This document shows, one piece after another, positions 1 to 9,578 of a DNA stretch of 64,000 nucleotides (positions are counted from its first letter, which is position 1; each line of letters begins with the position of its first letter). Both the position numbers and the translations under genes were made by a program. Origin of the DNA: Microbacterium bovistercoris (lineage in GTDB: Bacteria > Actinomycetota > Actinomycetes > Actinomycetales > Microbacteriaceae). The stretch spans positions 1-64,000 of the forward strand of contig NZ_QUAB01000010.1 in the NCBI RefSeq assembly GCF_003387575.1, written 5' to 3'. The notes under the pieces are model-generated. The model was not told the origin of the DNA. It made no database searches and was given only the letters and a program-made list of their open reading frames with translations.

Positions 1-16
1 GGCCGCGTGCGCGGCC
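1..16 (-). terminator. GC-rich hairpin after the metalloprotease gene
   Basis: GGCCGC (1-6) and GCGGCC (11-16) form a perfect 6-bp stem with a 4-nt loop, 20 bases past the stop codon of the leftward protease gene. There is no T-run, which is common for actinobacterial terminators. It lies at the window edge, so a longer structure cannot be excluded. Confidence 0.4.
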
Positions 17-36
17 GGGCCCGGGGTCCTGATCGG

Positions 37-855
37 TCAGTTGCCGTAGAGCGCGACGACCCCGGCACGGTCCGTGCTGGTCATCGACAGGTCGCCCGAG
101 GTGCCGTTGCACTGCGGGTAGTGCATGATCGACGACGAGTCGTACGGGGTCAGCGGACGCCAGTTGCTGTCCTCGAAGCACGTGCCGGACTCGGGGCGGG
201 TGTGCTCGTGCCGGAAGCCGAGGGTGTGCCCCAGCTCGTGGCCGATGATGTTGGTCGGCGTCCAGGCGCCGGAGCTCCAGATCGAGTCGTCGACGAGCAC
301 GTTCATCTGACGGTCGGGGGAGCTGGGGAAGAACGCCCGCGCGATGTACTGCGAGGTGTTCACCGGCTCGACCGAGAACAGCACGGACTTGTTGCGCGTG
401 GTGCAGCTGCTGTCGGCACTGCTGACGTGGACGAAGTCGATCTTCGACGACGCCGACTCCCAGAGGGCGGCACCGCTCTGCATGGCCGCGACGACGTCGT
501 CGTGGCGGGTGCCGAACTTCGTGCTCACGCAGTAGGTGAGGTTGCCCACCTGCGACGCGGACCACTTGTCGTCGGCGCCGTTCACCGTGTTGACGATCAG
601 CCCGTCGGTGGGTGTATCGAGCCCGATGAGCCGGTCGTAGAACGCGCGCAGGTCCGTCTGGCTGGAGATCAGCTCGTCGCCGTTGACGACGTAGCCGCCG
701 TCGACGTCCCGATACGTGGATGACGCGAACTCCTGGTAGCTGGGGGCGCCGGAGTCGACATCGGTCGGGGCCGCGACAGCGGCGGGGATACCGGCGCCGA
801 GGCTGATCGCAGCAGCCGCGGTGGCGGCGAGCGCGAGTGTTCTGGTGAATCGCAT
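37..855 (-). CDS. secreted metzincin-type zinc metalloprotease
   Basis: A 272-residue extracellular protease. The start at 855 is chosen because AAGGAG precedes it and it opens directly into a signal peptide (basic MRFTRT, then an Ala-rich core, probable cleavage after AVA near residue 29). The zinc site HELGHTLGFRHEH begins at about residue 206 and matches the metzincin signature HExxHxxGxxH. A Met-turn (SIMHYP) follows at about 244. The four Cys residues of the mature domain could form two disulfides. Metzincins hydrolyse peptide bonds with a Glu general base, which is the E of HELGH here. The gene is divergent from a two-component system that may control it (inference). Family placement (M57- or matrixin-like) is unresolved; the protease call itself is firm. 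Confidence 0.85.
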   Translation of the reverse strand: MRFTRTLALAATAAAAISLGAGIPAAVAAPTDVDSGAPSYQEFASSTYRDVDGGYVVNGDELISSQTDLRAFYDRLIGLDTPTDGLIVNTVNGADDKWSASQVGNLTYCVSTKFGTRHDDVVAAMQSGAALWESASSKIDFVHVSSADSSCTTRNKSVLFSVEPVNTSQYIARAFFPSSPDRQMNVLVDDSIWSSGAWTPTNIIGHELGHTLGFRHEHTRPESGTCFEDSNWRPLTPYDSSSIMHYPQCNGTSGDLSMTSTDRAGVVALYGN

Positions 856-962
856 GCACTGCTCCTTCTGGGGTGAGCGAATCGCCTCGCCGGAGCGGCG
901 AGGAGACCTCGGCAGGAGGGCCGCGCATCCTCGCGGGGTCCTTCCGATGCCGAAGTGCGCCA

Positions 963-992
963 AACGTAGCCGTGCGGTTTTAACGCTGTCAA
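963..992 (-). promoter_or_regulatory. promoter of the metalloprotease gene
   Basis: On the minus strand TTGACA (992 to 987) and TACGTT (968 to 963) are separated by 18 bp, close to the housekeeping consensus. Transcription would begin near 956, giving a leader of about 100 nt before the ATG at 855. Confidence 0.6.
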
Positions 993-1070
993 GGGTTCCG
1001 CCGAAGGACGAGACGGATGCGTCCGACACCGGTAGCCGAACGGATGATGCCGCTCGCGGCGCGGCATCCG

Positions 1071-1076
1071 TAGGCT
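1071..1076 (+). promoter_or_regulatory. -10 box of a leaderless transcript (histidine kinase)
   Basis: TAGGCT fits TANNNT and ends six bases before the ATG at 1083, so transcription should start at or beside the start codon. No Shine-Dalgarno sequence is visible between them. Confidence 0.5.
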
Positions 1077-1082
1077 GTCGCC

Positions 1083-2327
1083 ATGACAACGCCCGCAGCA
1101 CCCGAGACCGACGGAGCGCGCGGCATCCTCGCGCCGGTCCGGTTCGGACCTGCGCTGCAGGTGGTGCTGATCGGCCTGATCATCGTCAGCGCCGTGCGCT
1201 ACGTGCTGCGGCACGTGATCGGCGAGGCGGCCGACCAGGGGCCCTCCGGGTGGATCGTGCTCGCCGGCGCGGTGCTGCTCGCGGTCGTCGCCCTGCTGCA
1301 GCGGTTCGTGCCGCGCCGCGGCGCATGGCCGGCCGCGTGGACACTCGTGGTGTGCGTGCTGTGGGCGGTGCTCACGCTGATCGCGCCGTCGTTCGCCTGG
1401 TGCGCGGTGCCGCTGGCTTTCGCGGTGCTGCAGATCCTGCCGTTCTGGCCCGCCGCCGCGGTCGTGACCGGGATGACGGTGGTCGTGATCGCCGCGGAGC
1501 TGCGCATCGCGGCGCTGTTCGATCCGACGATCGTCGCCGGCCCCATCGGCATCGCCTTCGCGACGATCGTCGCCTACCGGGCGCTCGACCGTGAGGCCAC
1601 CGCCAGGCAGCAGCTGCTCGACGAGCTGACCTCGACCCAGGCCGATCTGTCGGCCGCCCAGCACCGTGCGGGTGCCCTGACCGAGCGCGCCCGGCTGTCG
1701 CGCGAGATCCACGACTCGGTCGGGCAGGACCTGTCCAGCATCAACCTGCTGCTGCAGGCGGCCGAACAGGGCTGGGAGCGCCGTCCCGACGCCGCGCGCG
1801 ATCAGGTGCGTGCGGCGGCCGATACCGCCCGGTCCGCCCTCGACGAGGTGCGGCGCGTGGTGCGCGACCTCGCGCCGACCGAGCTGGACGGCACCGCAGG
1901 GTCGCTGCGGGTCGCCGTGGAACGCGTCGTGACGGATGCGACTCAGCGGGGCCTCGCTGTCGAGTTCCGCAGTCATGGCGAAGCCGGCGACGTGCCGCTG
2001 CCGGTGGCATCCGCCATCATCCGCACCGTGCGAGGGGCGCTCGCGAACGTGGCCGAGCACGCGCGGGCGAGCCGCACGGTGGTGAGCCTGACCGCGCAGC
2101 CCGACGAGCTGCGCCTGGACATCCGCGACGACGGCGTGGGCTTCGACGCCCGTCCCGCGGCTCTGCGCGCCCGCACACAGCAGCGACGCAGCACCGGTCG
2201 CGGCCACGGCCTCCAGGGGATCGCCGAGCGCATCGCCGCGCTCGGCGGCACACTGGCGATCGAAAGTGCGCCGGGGGAGGGCACGACGCTGTCCGCGGTG
2301 TTCCCGGTGAGCGAGGGGGAGAGATGA
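1083..2327 (+). CDS. NarL/DesK-type sensor histidine kinase
   Basis: A 414-residue membrane sensor kinase. Hydrophobic segments at about 22-42, 55-75, 85-102, 106-140 and 150-165 form the membrane sensor. The HisKA_3 dimerisation/phosphoacceptor motif REIHDSVGQDL has His210. The HATPase_c domain shows the N-box Asn322, DDGVGF (349-354) and GHGLQGI (374-380). It lacks an obvious extracytoplasmic domain, so it probably senses a membrane or cytosolic cue. The stop overlaps the response regulator start by 4 nt (ATGA), so the two are co-translated. A TAGGCT -10 box six bases before the ATG suggests a leaderless transcript. The stimulus is not known. Confidence 0.93.
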   Translation: MTTPAAPETDGARGILAPVRFGPALQVVLIGLIIVSAVRYVLRHVIGEAADQGPSGWIVLAGAVLLAVVALLQRFVPRRGAWPAAWTLVVCVLWAVLTLIAPSFAWCAVPLAFAVLQILPFWPAAAVVTGMTVVVIAAELRIAALFDPTIVAGPIGIAFATIVAYRALDREATARQQLLDELTSTQADLSAAQHRAGALTERARLSREIHDSVGQDLSSINLLLQAAEQGWERRPDAARDQVRAAADTARSALDEVRRVVRDLAPTELDGTAGSLRVAVERVVTDATQRGLAVEFRSHGEAGDVPLPVASAIIRTVRGALANVAEHARASRTVVSLTAQPDELRLDIRDDGVGFDARPAALRARTQQRRSTGRGHGLQGIAERIAALGGTLAIESAPGEGTTLSAVFPVSEGER

Positions 2328-2950
2328 CACTGCGCCTGGTGCTGGTCGACGACCATCCGGTGGTGCGCGCCGGGCTGCGCGCGCTCGTCGAGTCGCAGGA
2401 CGACCTGCGCGTGGTCGGCGAGGCCGGCGGCGCAGACCAGGCCGTCGAGGTCGTTCAGGCGGAGCATCCGGATGTCGTGCTGATGGACCTCAGCATGGGC
2501 GAAGGGCCCGGTGGCATCGAGGCCACGACCCGCCTGCGCGCGCTGCCCGAGCCGCCGGCGGTGCTCGTGCTGACCACCTACGACAGCGAGTCCGACATCC
2601 TGCGCGCGCTGGATGCCGGAGCGGGAGGCTACCTCTTGAAGGACTCCCCGCCGGATCAGTTGTTCGCCGGCATCCGCGCCGTGGCCGCCGGGCAGCCGGC
2701 GCTCGCGCCGTCGGTCGCGGCGGTGCTGATGCGCCGTGCCGCGTCGCCGGAGCCGCGGATGACCGAGCGCGAGGTCGAGGTGCTCGAGCTGCTCGCCGAC
2801 GGGCTGGGCAACCGCGAGCTCGCGAAGGCGCTGTTCGTGTCGGAGGCGACGGTGAAGTCGCACCTCTCGCACATCTACACGAAGCTCGGGGTCGACACCC
2901 GCGCCGGCGCGGTCGCGGCGGCGATCGAGCAGCGCATCATCCGGCGCTGA
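2324..2950 (+). CDS. NarL/FixJ-family response regulator
   Basis: A 208-residue cytosolic response regulator. The receiver domain (1-120) has the acidic pair DD (9-10), phosphoacceptor Asp55 in VVLMDLSMG and the conserved Lys of YLLKDSPP near 106. The C-terminal LuxR-type helix-turn-helix (about 142-207) reads MTEREVEVLELLADG, then VSEATVKSHLSHIYTKLGV. It is the cognate partner of the kinase whose gene it overlaps by 4 nt. Targets are not visible; the divergent protease gene is a candidate. Confidence 0.93.
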   Translation: MTLRLVLVDDHPVVRAGLRALVESQDDLRVVGEAGGADQAVEVVQAEHPDVVLMDLSMGEGPGGIEATTRLRALPEPPAVLVLTTYDSESDILRALDAGAGGYLLKDSPPDQLFAGIRAVAAGQPALAPSVAAVLMRRAASPEPRMTEREVEVLELLADGLGNRELAKALFVSEATVKSHLSHIYTKLGVDTRAGAVAAAIEQRIIRR

Positions 2951-3085
2951 CCGCCGCCAACGGTGGACAAGCGCCTGTTCGCTACCGGTGGGACGCGCAG
3001 CGGCGAACCAGAGGAAGCGAACCCGGCACGGGCAAGAAGAACCCCTGGAAAGACGCCGGCGTCTGCTGACGTACCAGGTTGTGCG

Positions 3086-3117
3086 CGTGGGCGGATCCTC
3101 ACCGGGGTCCGCCCACG
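3086..3117. terminator. bidirectional hairpin between convergent genes
   Basis: CGTGGGCGGA (3086-3095) and TCCGCCCACG (3108-3117) form a perfect 10-bp stem with a 12-nt loop. It lies between the response regulator (ending 2950) and the leftward alpha-galactosidase (ending 3139), so it can terminate both. Nothing else is recognisable in 2951-3138. Confidence 0.6.
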
Positions 3118-3138
3118 GTTCGCCCGTGGTCCTCTCGG

Positions 3139-5295
3139 TCAGCAGCCGCGGATGAGTTCGACCACGACGCCTTCGAAGTCGACGAGGTCTTCGAAGCTCA
3201 CCCCGTCTGAGGCGACGCTCACGTCACCGCCCGTCGAGCGAAGCACACCTGCGACGGACCATCCGCCTCCCTCAAGCGGAACTTCCGCACGGTTCGGTGC
3301 GTTCCTGAAGGAATGCAGCACGATGAGCGCGCGTCGGCCATCATCGCTGAGCCGGCGGACGGCTTGCCACCCTTCCGGCCGGCGCCATGAGTGACCTCGC
3401 TGACCGAACCGTCGGCTGGTACCCCGTTTGAGGATCGGGGTCGTCTTCCGATAGAGATGGATCGCTCGGCGCACGAGCGCCCATTGCTCCTCCCCGAGAT
3501 CGGTGAGTGCTCCGGACAGGCATAGACGTCCCAGGAAACCGGCAGCGAGGCTGTAGGTGAGTCGATCTGGAGAGTCCTCCGCATGGATCACAGCCCACAC
3601 CTGTGCCTGGCGCGGCAGAATGACTCGCTGCACTTCTGCCGCGATGATCGGGATCTCGACGACCTCGTGGGCATCTGAGCAGGACGTCATGGCAGTCCGC
3701 CCGACGAAGGACGGCTCCAGCCGATGCCCTCCGCTGGCGCAGTTCTCCACGACCAGATCCGGCATTCGATCCTGGATCCTTCGAAGCAGCCTATGACTCC
3801 CGAGGATCTGCTGTCGCAGGCCTTCTCCGAGTCCGTCCGCGTGGTCGCTGCCAAGGCCGATCGTCTCGTTGTAGTCGATCTTAAGGTAGCCGAACCCGGC
3901 GCCCTCGAGCAACTCGACGGCGGTGTCGACCAGATGATCGACGACCTCCGGTCGCGCGAGATTCCAGAACCGGCGTGAACCGACCGTCAGCGGAACGCCG
4001 TCGCGGTGGAGCAGCCGATCGACGCATTGGTATGCCATCGAGTCGGATCCCACGGTCTCCAGCTCGAACCAGAGCCCCGGGATGAGACCGCGTTCTCGAA
4101 GGGCGTCCGCGACTCCCTTCAATCCGGACGGGAACTGCTCGGTGTTGGGGATCCAGTCGCCGTGGGCACGCGCCCAGTCCTTCTCACCCTCGGGACGGAA
4201 CCATCCCGCATCGATGACGAGATAGCGGACGCCCGATCCCACGAGGCGGTCTGCGAGAGCAACCAGGCTCTCGTGGCTCGGATTTCCCCAGCTCGAGCAC
4301 CATTCGTTCACGACGATGGGAAGGTCGGCTTCTTCCCCCGGAGCGTCACCAGCGCTCCCGTCCTGCGCCTCGAGCAGTGCGTCGTGGAGCTCATCGACAC
4401 CCCCGGACACCACGGCCACGATCGCGTCGGGAGAGGTCAGGGATTGACCAGGGGCGATCATCTTCGTCCAGTGCCCGAACTCCCGGTCAGCCAGGCCGCC
4501 GGCGAGTGCAACGTCGTCGCCCAGGCGTGCGACCTCGAGCTGCCAGCTGCCTCCCCAGGCGAGTTGCGCTCCCCAGGTGACGCCCGCGGCACGATCCTCG
4601 ACGGCCACGAACGGCATCCAGCCACGCACAGGCATCGAACCGACCTGCCCGAACCGCTCGCTCATCCCCGCCACACCGAGCCAGGAGCGCTCGAGATGCA
4701 GGTCTTCCAGAGACTCGGAGACGAGTCGGCCCTCTGCACTCCATGCGCTGCGCATCCGGTGCAGGACAAGGCGCCCACTGGCGTCGTCTCGGGCGAACGG
4801 CGTGATCGCCGACAGGCAGAAGCTCGACAGGGCCTCGATGACCACCGGTTCTTCGGAAAGGTTCTCCACGGTGCAACGGAACACGAGCGCGCCGCCGGCG
4901 ACCAGCTCGACCCTGTGCACGATCTGCAGACCGTCGGGGCTTCGCAGGACGGTGGAGACGGCGTCAAGCGAGGCTGTCTGCTCGAGCAGCGTGAACCGGC
5001 TCCCCGCGGGTGCCCAGCGCGTCGAGCGCCCCTGCGTGAACATCCCGGAAGCCGAATCCCCGCGAAGCTGCAGGGTCACCAGAGGATCGATCCTTCCGGC
5101 GGGCAGTTCCCCGCCGAATGGCAGAGCGTCCACTGCAGGCACATCGTCGATCCTCGATCGGCGGGGACGCCGGTCCCTGCTCCTCGCGGCAGGGACGATC
5201 TCCAGCCCGACGATCCCGCTCTGGCGGACGTACCGAAGTTCGGTGGGGCCCAGAGCATGCGCCAGAATCTCTTCCCGGTCCTCCACGACGCTCAT
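3139..5295 (-). CDS. GH36 alpha-galactosidase
   Basis: A 718-residue cytosolic glycosidase, about the usual GH36 length, with an N-terminal beta-sandwich (about 1-320), a catalytic (beta/alpha)8 barrel (325-640) and a C-terminal beta domain. The nucleophile motif YLKIDYN puts Asp474 at the catalytic position, and ENCASGGHR (517-525) is a family signature. The acid/base motif reads SCSDAHE (Asp541) rather than the commoner SDNTD, so substrate preference may differ. GH36 enzymes hydrolyse terminal alpha-galactosides with retention of configuration. The start at 5295 overlaps the GH1 stop by 4 nt (ATGA). No signal peptide is seen, so it acts on imported oligosaccharides. It is last in the run FAD oxidoreductase-GH1-GH36. 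Confidence 0.9.
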   Translation of the reverse strand: MSVVEDREEILAHALGPTELRYVRQSGIVGLEIVPAARSRDRRPRRSRIDDVPAVDALPFGGELPAGRIDPLVTLQLRGDSASGMFTQGRSTRWAPAGSRFTLLEQTASLDAVSTVLRSPDGLQIVHRVELVAGGALVFRCTVENLSEEPVVIEALSSFCLSAITPFARDDASGRLVLHRMRSAWSAEGRLVSESLEDLHLERSWLGVAGMSERFGQVGSMPVRGWMPFVAVEDRAAGVTWGAQLAWGGSWQLEVARLGDDVALAGGLADREFGHWTKMIAPGQSLTSPDAIVAVVSGGVDELHDALLEAQDGSAGDAPGEEADLPIVVNEWCSSWGNPSHESLVALADRLVGSGVRYLVIDAGWFRPEGEKDWARAHGDWIPNTEQFPSGLKGVADALRERGLIPGLWFELETVGSDSMAYQCVDRLLHRDGVPLTVGSRRFWNLARPEVVDHLVDTAVELLEGAGFGYLKIDYNETIGLGSDHADGLGEGLRQQILGSHRLLRRIQDRMPDLVVENCASGGHRLEPSFVGRTAMTSCSDAHEVVEIPIIAAEVQRVILPRQAQVWAVIHAEDSPDRLTYSLAAGFLGRLCLSGALTDLGEEQWALVRRAIHLYRKTTPILKRGTSRRFGQRGHSWRRPEGWQAVRRLSDDGRRALIVLHSFRNAPNRAEVPLEGGGWSVAGVLRSTGGDVSVASDGVSFEDLVDFEGVVVELIRGC

Positions 5296-6773
5296 TCCGC
5301 AGCCGGTTGCACGCGCAGCACGTCCTCCCCTTCCACCGGCGGGAGTGCTGCGGTGCGGCAGAGCTCGGAGTACCAGTACGCGCTCCTCTTCGGCGTTCGC
5401 ACGAGTGTCTCGTAGTCCACATGGACCAGGCCGAAGCGCCGCTCGTAACCATGGGCCCACTCGAAGTTGTCCAGCAGCGACCAGGCGAAGTACCCGCGGA
5501 TGTCGATGCCATCCTCGATGCCGCGATTCACCGCAGCGAGGTGCCTGTGAAGGTAGTCGACCCGCTCAGGGTCATCGACACATCCGTCGATGACACGGTC
5601 GTCCCTCGCCGCGCCGTTCTCGGTGATCGCCAACGGAGTGCCCGGATATCGCGTGCTGAGCGTCCGCAACAGCTCATCCAGCCCATCGGGCGCGATATTC
5701 CATCCCATCTGGGTATACGGTCCGGCCTGCGGGAGGAACTCCACATCCTCCGCCCCCACCCAGGGCGAGGCGCCCGGCTTGTGCCCGTCTTCCCCGAGCC
5801 GCGGCGAATGGCCGTCCCACATCCGAACGGAAAGCGTCGAGTAGTAGTTCACCCCGAGGAAGTCCAAGGGCTGGTGGATCGTCCCCAGATCACCGTCCTC
5901 GATGAAGCCCCAGTCAGTCACATGCGATGTGATGTCGAACAGTCGCTCCGGATACTGCCCGAGCAGGATCGGGTCGGCGAACGACCGGTTCGACATGACG
6001 TCGATACGCTCGACCGCCTCGCTTCCGGTCGGGCCCGAACCGCGAGCGCACTGGAAGTTGAGGGTCACGGACACCTCCCCGCCGGGCGCAATGGCAGAGC
6101 GAAGCTCCCGAGCGGCGCGTCCGTGCGCGAGGTTCAGATGGTGAAGCGCCTCCAGCGCCGCCAGCGGCTCGGTGATTCCGGGCGCCATCACCCCGGACGC
6201 GTGACCGAGATATGCGGCACACCAGGGTTCGTTGAGCGTGGTCCACTGGCGCACCCGGTCACCGAAATGGCGCCCCATGAACCCCGCATACTCCGCGAAT
6301 CGTTCCGCTGTCTCGCGGTTCCGCCATCCGCCCCGTTCCTGGAGCGCCTGCGGCAGATCCCAGTGATACAGCGTCAGGTAGGGCACGATACCTCGCGCCA
6401 GGAGACCGTCCACGAGCCGGTCGTAGAAGTCGACCCCCGCTGCGTTGACCGGTCCGCGACCGTCGGGAAAGATGCGGGACCAGGAGGTGGAGAACCGGTA
6501 CGCGGGAATGTCCAGAGCCGAGAGCAGATCGAGATCCTCGTCGAGGCGGTGGTAGTGATCCGCGGCGACGTCGCCGGTGTCCCCGTTGAGGATGCGGCCC
6601 GGCTGATGGGAGTACACATCCCAGATCGACGCTCCCCGGCCGTCCTCCGCGGCCGCTCCCTCGATCTGGTAGGCCGCTGTTGCCGCACCGAAGACGAAAG
6701 ACGCGGGGAACGCGACGTTCTGATCACGGTAGTCAGCGCTGCGCTGTGCGCGCGCCAAGCGGAGATCGTGCAT
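5292..6773 (-). CDS. GH1 family beta-glycosidase
   Basis: A 493-residue retaining glycoside hydrolase. GH1 hallmarks are the N-terminal FVFGAATAAYQIEGA (26-40), acid/base TLNEPW (Glu182) and nucleophile LAITENG (Glu385). GH1 enzymes cleave beta-glucosides, beta-galactosides or related oligosaccharides; the aglycone is not predictable here. An AGAGGA ribosome site precedes the ATG at 6773. There is no export signal, so it should act in the cytoplasm after uptake through the neighbouring ABC importer. It lies 26 nt downstream of the FAD oxidoreductase and overlaps the GH36 gene, so the three are probably one transcript. Confidence 0.93.
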   Translation of the reverse strand: MHDLRLARAQRSADYRDQNVAFPASFVFGAATAAYQIEGAAAEDGRGASIWDVYSHQPGRILNGDTGDVAADHYHRLDEDLDLLSALDIPAYRFSTSWSRIFPDGRGPVNAAGVDFYDRLVDGLLARGIVPYLTLYHWDLPQALQERGGWRNRETAERFAEYAGFMGRHFGDRVRQWTTLNEPWCAAYLGHASGVMAPGITEPLAALEALHHLNLAHGRAARELRSAIAPGGEVSVTLNFQCARGSGPTGSEAVERIDVMSNRSFADPILLGQYPERLFDITSHVTDWGFIEDGDLGTIHQPLDFLGVNYYSTLSVRMWDGHSPRLGEDGHKPGASPWVGAEDVEFLPQAGPYTQMGWNIAPDGLDELLRTLSTRYPGTPLAITENGAARDDRVIDGCVDDPERVDYLHRHLAAVNRGIEDGIDIRGYFAWSLLDNFEWAHGYERRFGLVHVDYETLVRTPKRSAYWYSELCRTAALPPVEGEDVLRVQPAAE

Positions 6774-6799
6774 TGGTTCCTCTTTCCAGACGTGAAGAC

Positions 6800-8416
6800 T
6801 CAGGCCAGCAGGGAGCGGTTCCAGCGCAGCTGTGCGCCACCGCGGGTCAGATCGTCCTGAAGGTCATCCAGGCGCCCCTCGTCGTCCAAGACCGCATGGG
6901 GTTCGCTTCGCTCACGAAGGCAGAAAGCTGCGAGCGCACCGGCCGCCTCGCCGATGCTCCATTCGACCGGATGCAGCCGGTAGCAGCCGTTCGTGATCTG
7001 AGTGGTGCCGATGTTCTTGCAGGCCGGGATGAGGTTCCTGACTCGCTGCGGGACAAGAGCGCCGAGTGGGATCTCGAACGGCTGCGGGAGACTCCCCGGA
7101 TAGCTGTGGCCGCCTGTGGTCGGGTGGCGGTCGATCCAGAAATAGTGGCCGGTGCCGACCGTATCCCGATACTGCACGGCACCCTCGGGCCGGTAGGTGA
7201 GCGAAACCTCCTGCTCAAGGATCGTCTTGCGCGCGCGAATGCGACGTGATTCTCGGACATAGGGCATCATCGCGAACCCATCCGCGGTCCCTGCGACGTC
7301 CGGACGCAGCCGCAATCCAGGCCAGCCGGTGCCGCCATCGGGGCGTGCTGCTTCGGTCTGCAGCCAGTAGAGCGTCGCGGCACTCAGGTCCTTTGCGCCC
7401 TGCCAGTGCTGCTGCGCATCCGGCACACCGAACAGCGGGCCGTCCGTGTAGTCGTTCTGCAGCCAGTTCACTACGACGATGTCACTGGCGAAGAAGCCCG
7501 GCGTGAACTGTCGACGCGCGGTGACCCGACGATAGTTCCAGAGTTCGGGTGCTGCGCCCATATGGTGATGATCGAGGTCGATCGCGGACGGATCATCATC
7601 CATGTCAGGGTGGAATCCGTAGGTCACGGTTGGCGCTCCCGCGGCGTCGACCGCGGTGACGAAACTGAGCTGGCGGCGCGGGGTCGTGGCATGCGATGGA
7701 ATTGCATCGCGGTACCGCTCGTAGTTCGCCGGGCGGTCGATCGTGTGGTCTTCGCCCGCTCGGTGATCCATCACGAAGCACCACGTCGCGCCCTGCATGT
7801 CGGTGGGATCCGCTGTCTCGGCCGCTCCCGGTTCGCCGGTCTCAGCCTGGGACTCGCGCCCGCTGGTGAACTCGACGCCGCCCAGTTCCAACAGCTCGCC
7901 GAGTTCGGTCGCGTCGAGGACGTACGTGCCGGTCAGCGTGGTTCGCTCGGCTGTGCCGATCCCCTCCACCACAACGGCGCGCACGATGTCTCCGTCACTC
8001 TCCACTGCGACCGGCCGAGTGCGGCGGAGGATCTGGAGCCGCCCGCTTGCCTCATAGGGAAGCAGCATCGACTCGATCACCGAGAGTGCCACTCTTGGTT
8101 CGACGGAGACCGGGCTGACCCAGGCAGCGCCCGGGTTCAGGTGCGCGTCGGCTCTCGCCGCGGGTGTCAGCGGATACCAGCGACGATAGTGATCGCGCAG
8201 AGCCTCGCGGAAGTCGCGATAACTCTGGTTCGCCCCGGTGCGCTCGATGTAGATGTGTTCGTCGGTCGGCACGAGCTGGCTGGTCAGCTGGCCGCCGAGC
8301 CAGGCGGTCTGCTCCGTCAGAATGACGCTGTACCCGCGACGGAGCACCGCCAGTGCCGCAGAGACTCCGCCGAAGCCCCCTCCGATGACCAGCACATCCG
8401 CATTCGTGTCAAGCAT
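6800..8416 (-). CDS. FAD-dependent oxidoreductase (PF12831-like)
   Basis: A 538-residue flavoprotein beginning with a Rossmann FAD motif, VLVIGGGFGGVSAALA (about 8-23), followed by ILTEQTAWLGGQLTSQ. This is typical of the FAD_oxidored family often found in polysaccharide-degradation loci, where its reaction is poorly characterised. The start at 8416 puts the dinucleotide motif at the N-terminus as in homologues; an upstream in-frame ATG at 8512 would add 32 residues without family character and would cross the presumed operator. No signal peptide is seen. As first gene of the leftward sugar operon it probably oxidises a sugar or sugar acid released by the glycosidases (inference). Confidence 0.8.
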   Translation of the reverse strand: MLDTNADVLVIGGGFGGVSAALAVLRRGYSVILTEQTAWLGGQLTSQLVPTDEHIYIERTGANQSYRDFREALRDHYRRWYPLTPAARADAHLNPGAAWVSPVSVEPRVALSVIESMLLPYEASGRLQILRRTRPVAVESDGDIVRAVVVEGIGTAERTTLTGTYVLDATELGELLELGGVEFTSGRESQAETGEPGAAETADPTDMQGATWCFVMDHRAGEDHTIDRPANYERYRDAIPSHATTPRRQLSFVTAVDAAGAPTVTYGFHPDMDDDPSAIDLDHHHMGAAPELWNYRRVTARRQFTPGFFASDIVVVNWLQNDYTDGPLFGVPDAQQHWQGAKDLSAATLYWLQTEAARPDGGTGWPGLRLRPDVAGTADGFAMMPYVRESRRIRARKTILEQEVSLTYRPEGAVQYRDTVGTGHYFWIDRHPTTGGHSYPGSLPQPFEIPLGALVPQRVRNLIPACKNIGTTQITNGCYRLHPVEWSIGEAAGALAAFCLRERSEPHAVLDDEGRLDDLQDDLTRGGAQLRWNRSLLA

Positions 8417-8436
8417 GGGTCTCCATTGGCGCAAGT

Positions 8437-8446
8437 TTTTCGAAAA
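8437..8446. promoter_or_regulatory. palindrome in the FAD oxidoreductase/LacI divergent region
   Basis: TTTTCGAAAA is a perfect AT-flanked palindrome with a central CG, as LacI-family operators have. It sits just upstream of the leftward gene (start 8416) in the 110-bp region shared with lacI. A CATAAT sequence at 8476-8481 could be the -10 of lacI. Likely a LacI operator; unproven. Confidence 0.4.
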
Positions 8447-8526
8447 GTTATCGGCAACGTTCGCAGAACCTGGGGCATAATGCAAGTCAGTGCGGAACAA
8501 GATCTTCTCCACACAGTAAGGACGTC

Positions 8527-9567
8527 ATGAAGAGTCAGGCCGGCCCGTTGAGTCCCGTCGAGCCACAGCGGAGGCCCTCCCTGGCCGATATCGCGGAGCA
8601 GACGGGCGTATCGATATCAACGGTCTCCAAAGTGGTGAACGGGAAGTCCGATGTCTCTGAGGCGACCCGCCGGAGAGTTGAACAGGCGCTCCGCAACCGC
8701 CAGTACGTGCCGCCTCGCGACCGACGAGGCGACAGTCGCCTGTCCATCGCCGTGCTCGCGCGCAGTATGACCTCGCCATACACGCTGGAGATCCTCCGCG
8801 GTGCCGCAACCGCGGCCGAGTCTGCCGATGCAGATCTGGTGCTCTCGCTGTACCACGATGACAGCGACGACCGATCCTGGATCGAGTCGATGGTTCGTGG
8901 CGGCCGCGACGCCGTGATCGCTGTCACATCGATGCTCGACGGCGAGGAGATCGATCGGTTGAACGAAGTCGGACTCCCGCTGGTGATCGTCGACCCGTTC
9001 AACGATCCGCAGCCGGACACCGTGAGCGTCGGCAGCACGAACTGGAACGGTGGACTCGCCGGGACGGAGCACCTGCTTGCCCTGGGGCACAGTCGGATCG
9101 GCCTGCTCATCGGCGTCCGTCACGCGCTGGCGTCACGCGCGCGCGAGCACGGTTATGTCGCGGCGCTGACCGCGGCCGGCATCGCCGTGGACCCGGGCCT
9201 GATCCTGCCCGGGGAGTACACCTTCGAATCCGGAGTCGAGAGGGCGCTGGAGTTGCTGGCGCTGCCTGAGCCGCCTACTGCGATCTTCGCCGCGAGCGAC
9301 CATCAGGCGCTCGGCGTCATCGAGGCGGCCAGGCGGCGCGCCGTCCGTGTTCCTGAGGACCTCAGCGTGGTCGGGTTCGATGATCTCCCGATCGCGCTGT
9401 CCGCATCCCCGCCGCTCACGACCGTGCGCCAGCCTCTCTCCGAGATGGGAGCACTTGCCATGCGCACGGCTATCGCGATGACCGAAGGCGAGGAACCTGC
9501 GACGCACCATACGGAACTCGCCACGTCTCTCGTCGTCCGGGCGTCCTCACGGAGCACGTCAGACTGA
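8527..9567 (+). CDS. LacI-family transcriptional regulator of the sugar locus
   Basis: A 346-residue repressor. The N-terminal helix-turn-helix (about 17-45) reads [21 protein letters not shown] and its hinge helix is followed by a periplasmic-binding-protein-like effector domain (about 70-340). LacI proteins release DNA on binding a sugar. It lies between the leftward glycosidase run and the rightward importer run, and palindromes occur on both sides (8437-8446, 9579-9591), so it very likely controls both arms. The inducer is unknown but should be a product of the polysaccharide or oligosaccharide degraded here. Confidence 0.92.
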   Translation: MKSQAGPLSPVEPQRRPSLADIAEQTGVSISTVSKVVNGKSDVSEATRRRVEQALRNRQYVPPRDRRGDSRLSIAVLARSMTSPYTLEILRGAATAAESADADLVLSLYHDDSDDRSWIESMVRGGRDAVIAVTSMLDGEEIDRLNEVGLPLVIVDPFNDPQPDTVSVGSTNWNGGLAGTEHLLALGHSRIGLLIGVRHALASRAREHGYVAALTAAGIAVDPGLILPGEYTFESGVERALELLALPEPPTAIFAASDHQALGVIEAARRRAVRVPEDLSVVGFDDLPIALSASPPLTTVRQPLSEMGALAMRTAIAMTEGEEPATHHTELATSLVVRASSRSTSD

Positions 9568-9578
9568 CGATTCGAAAT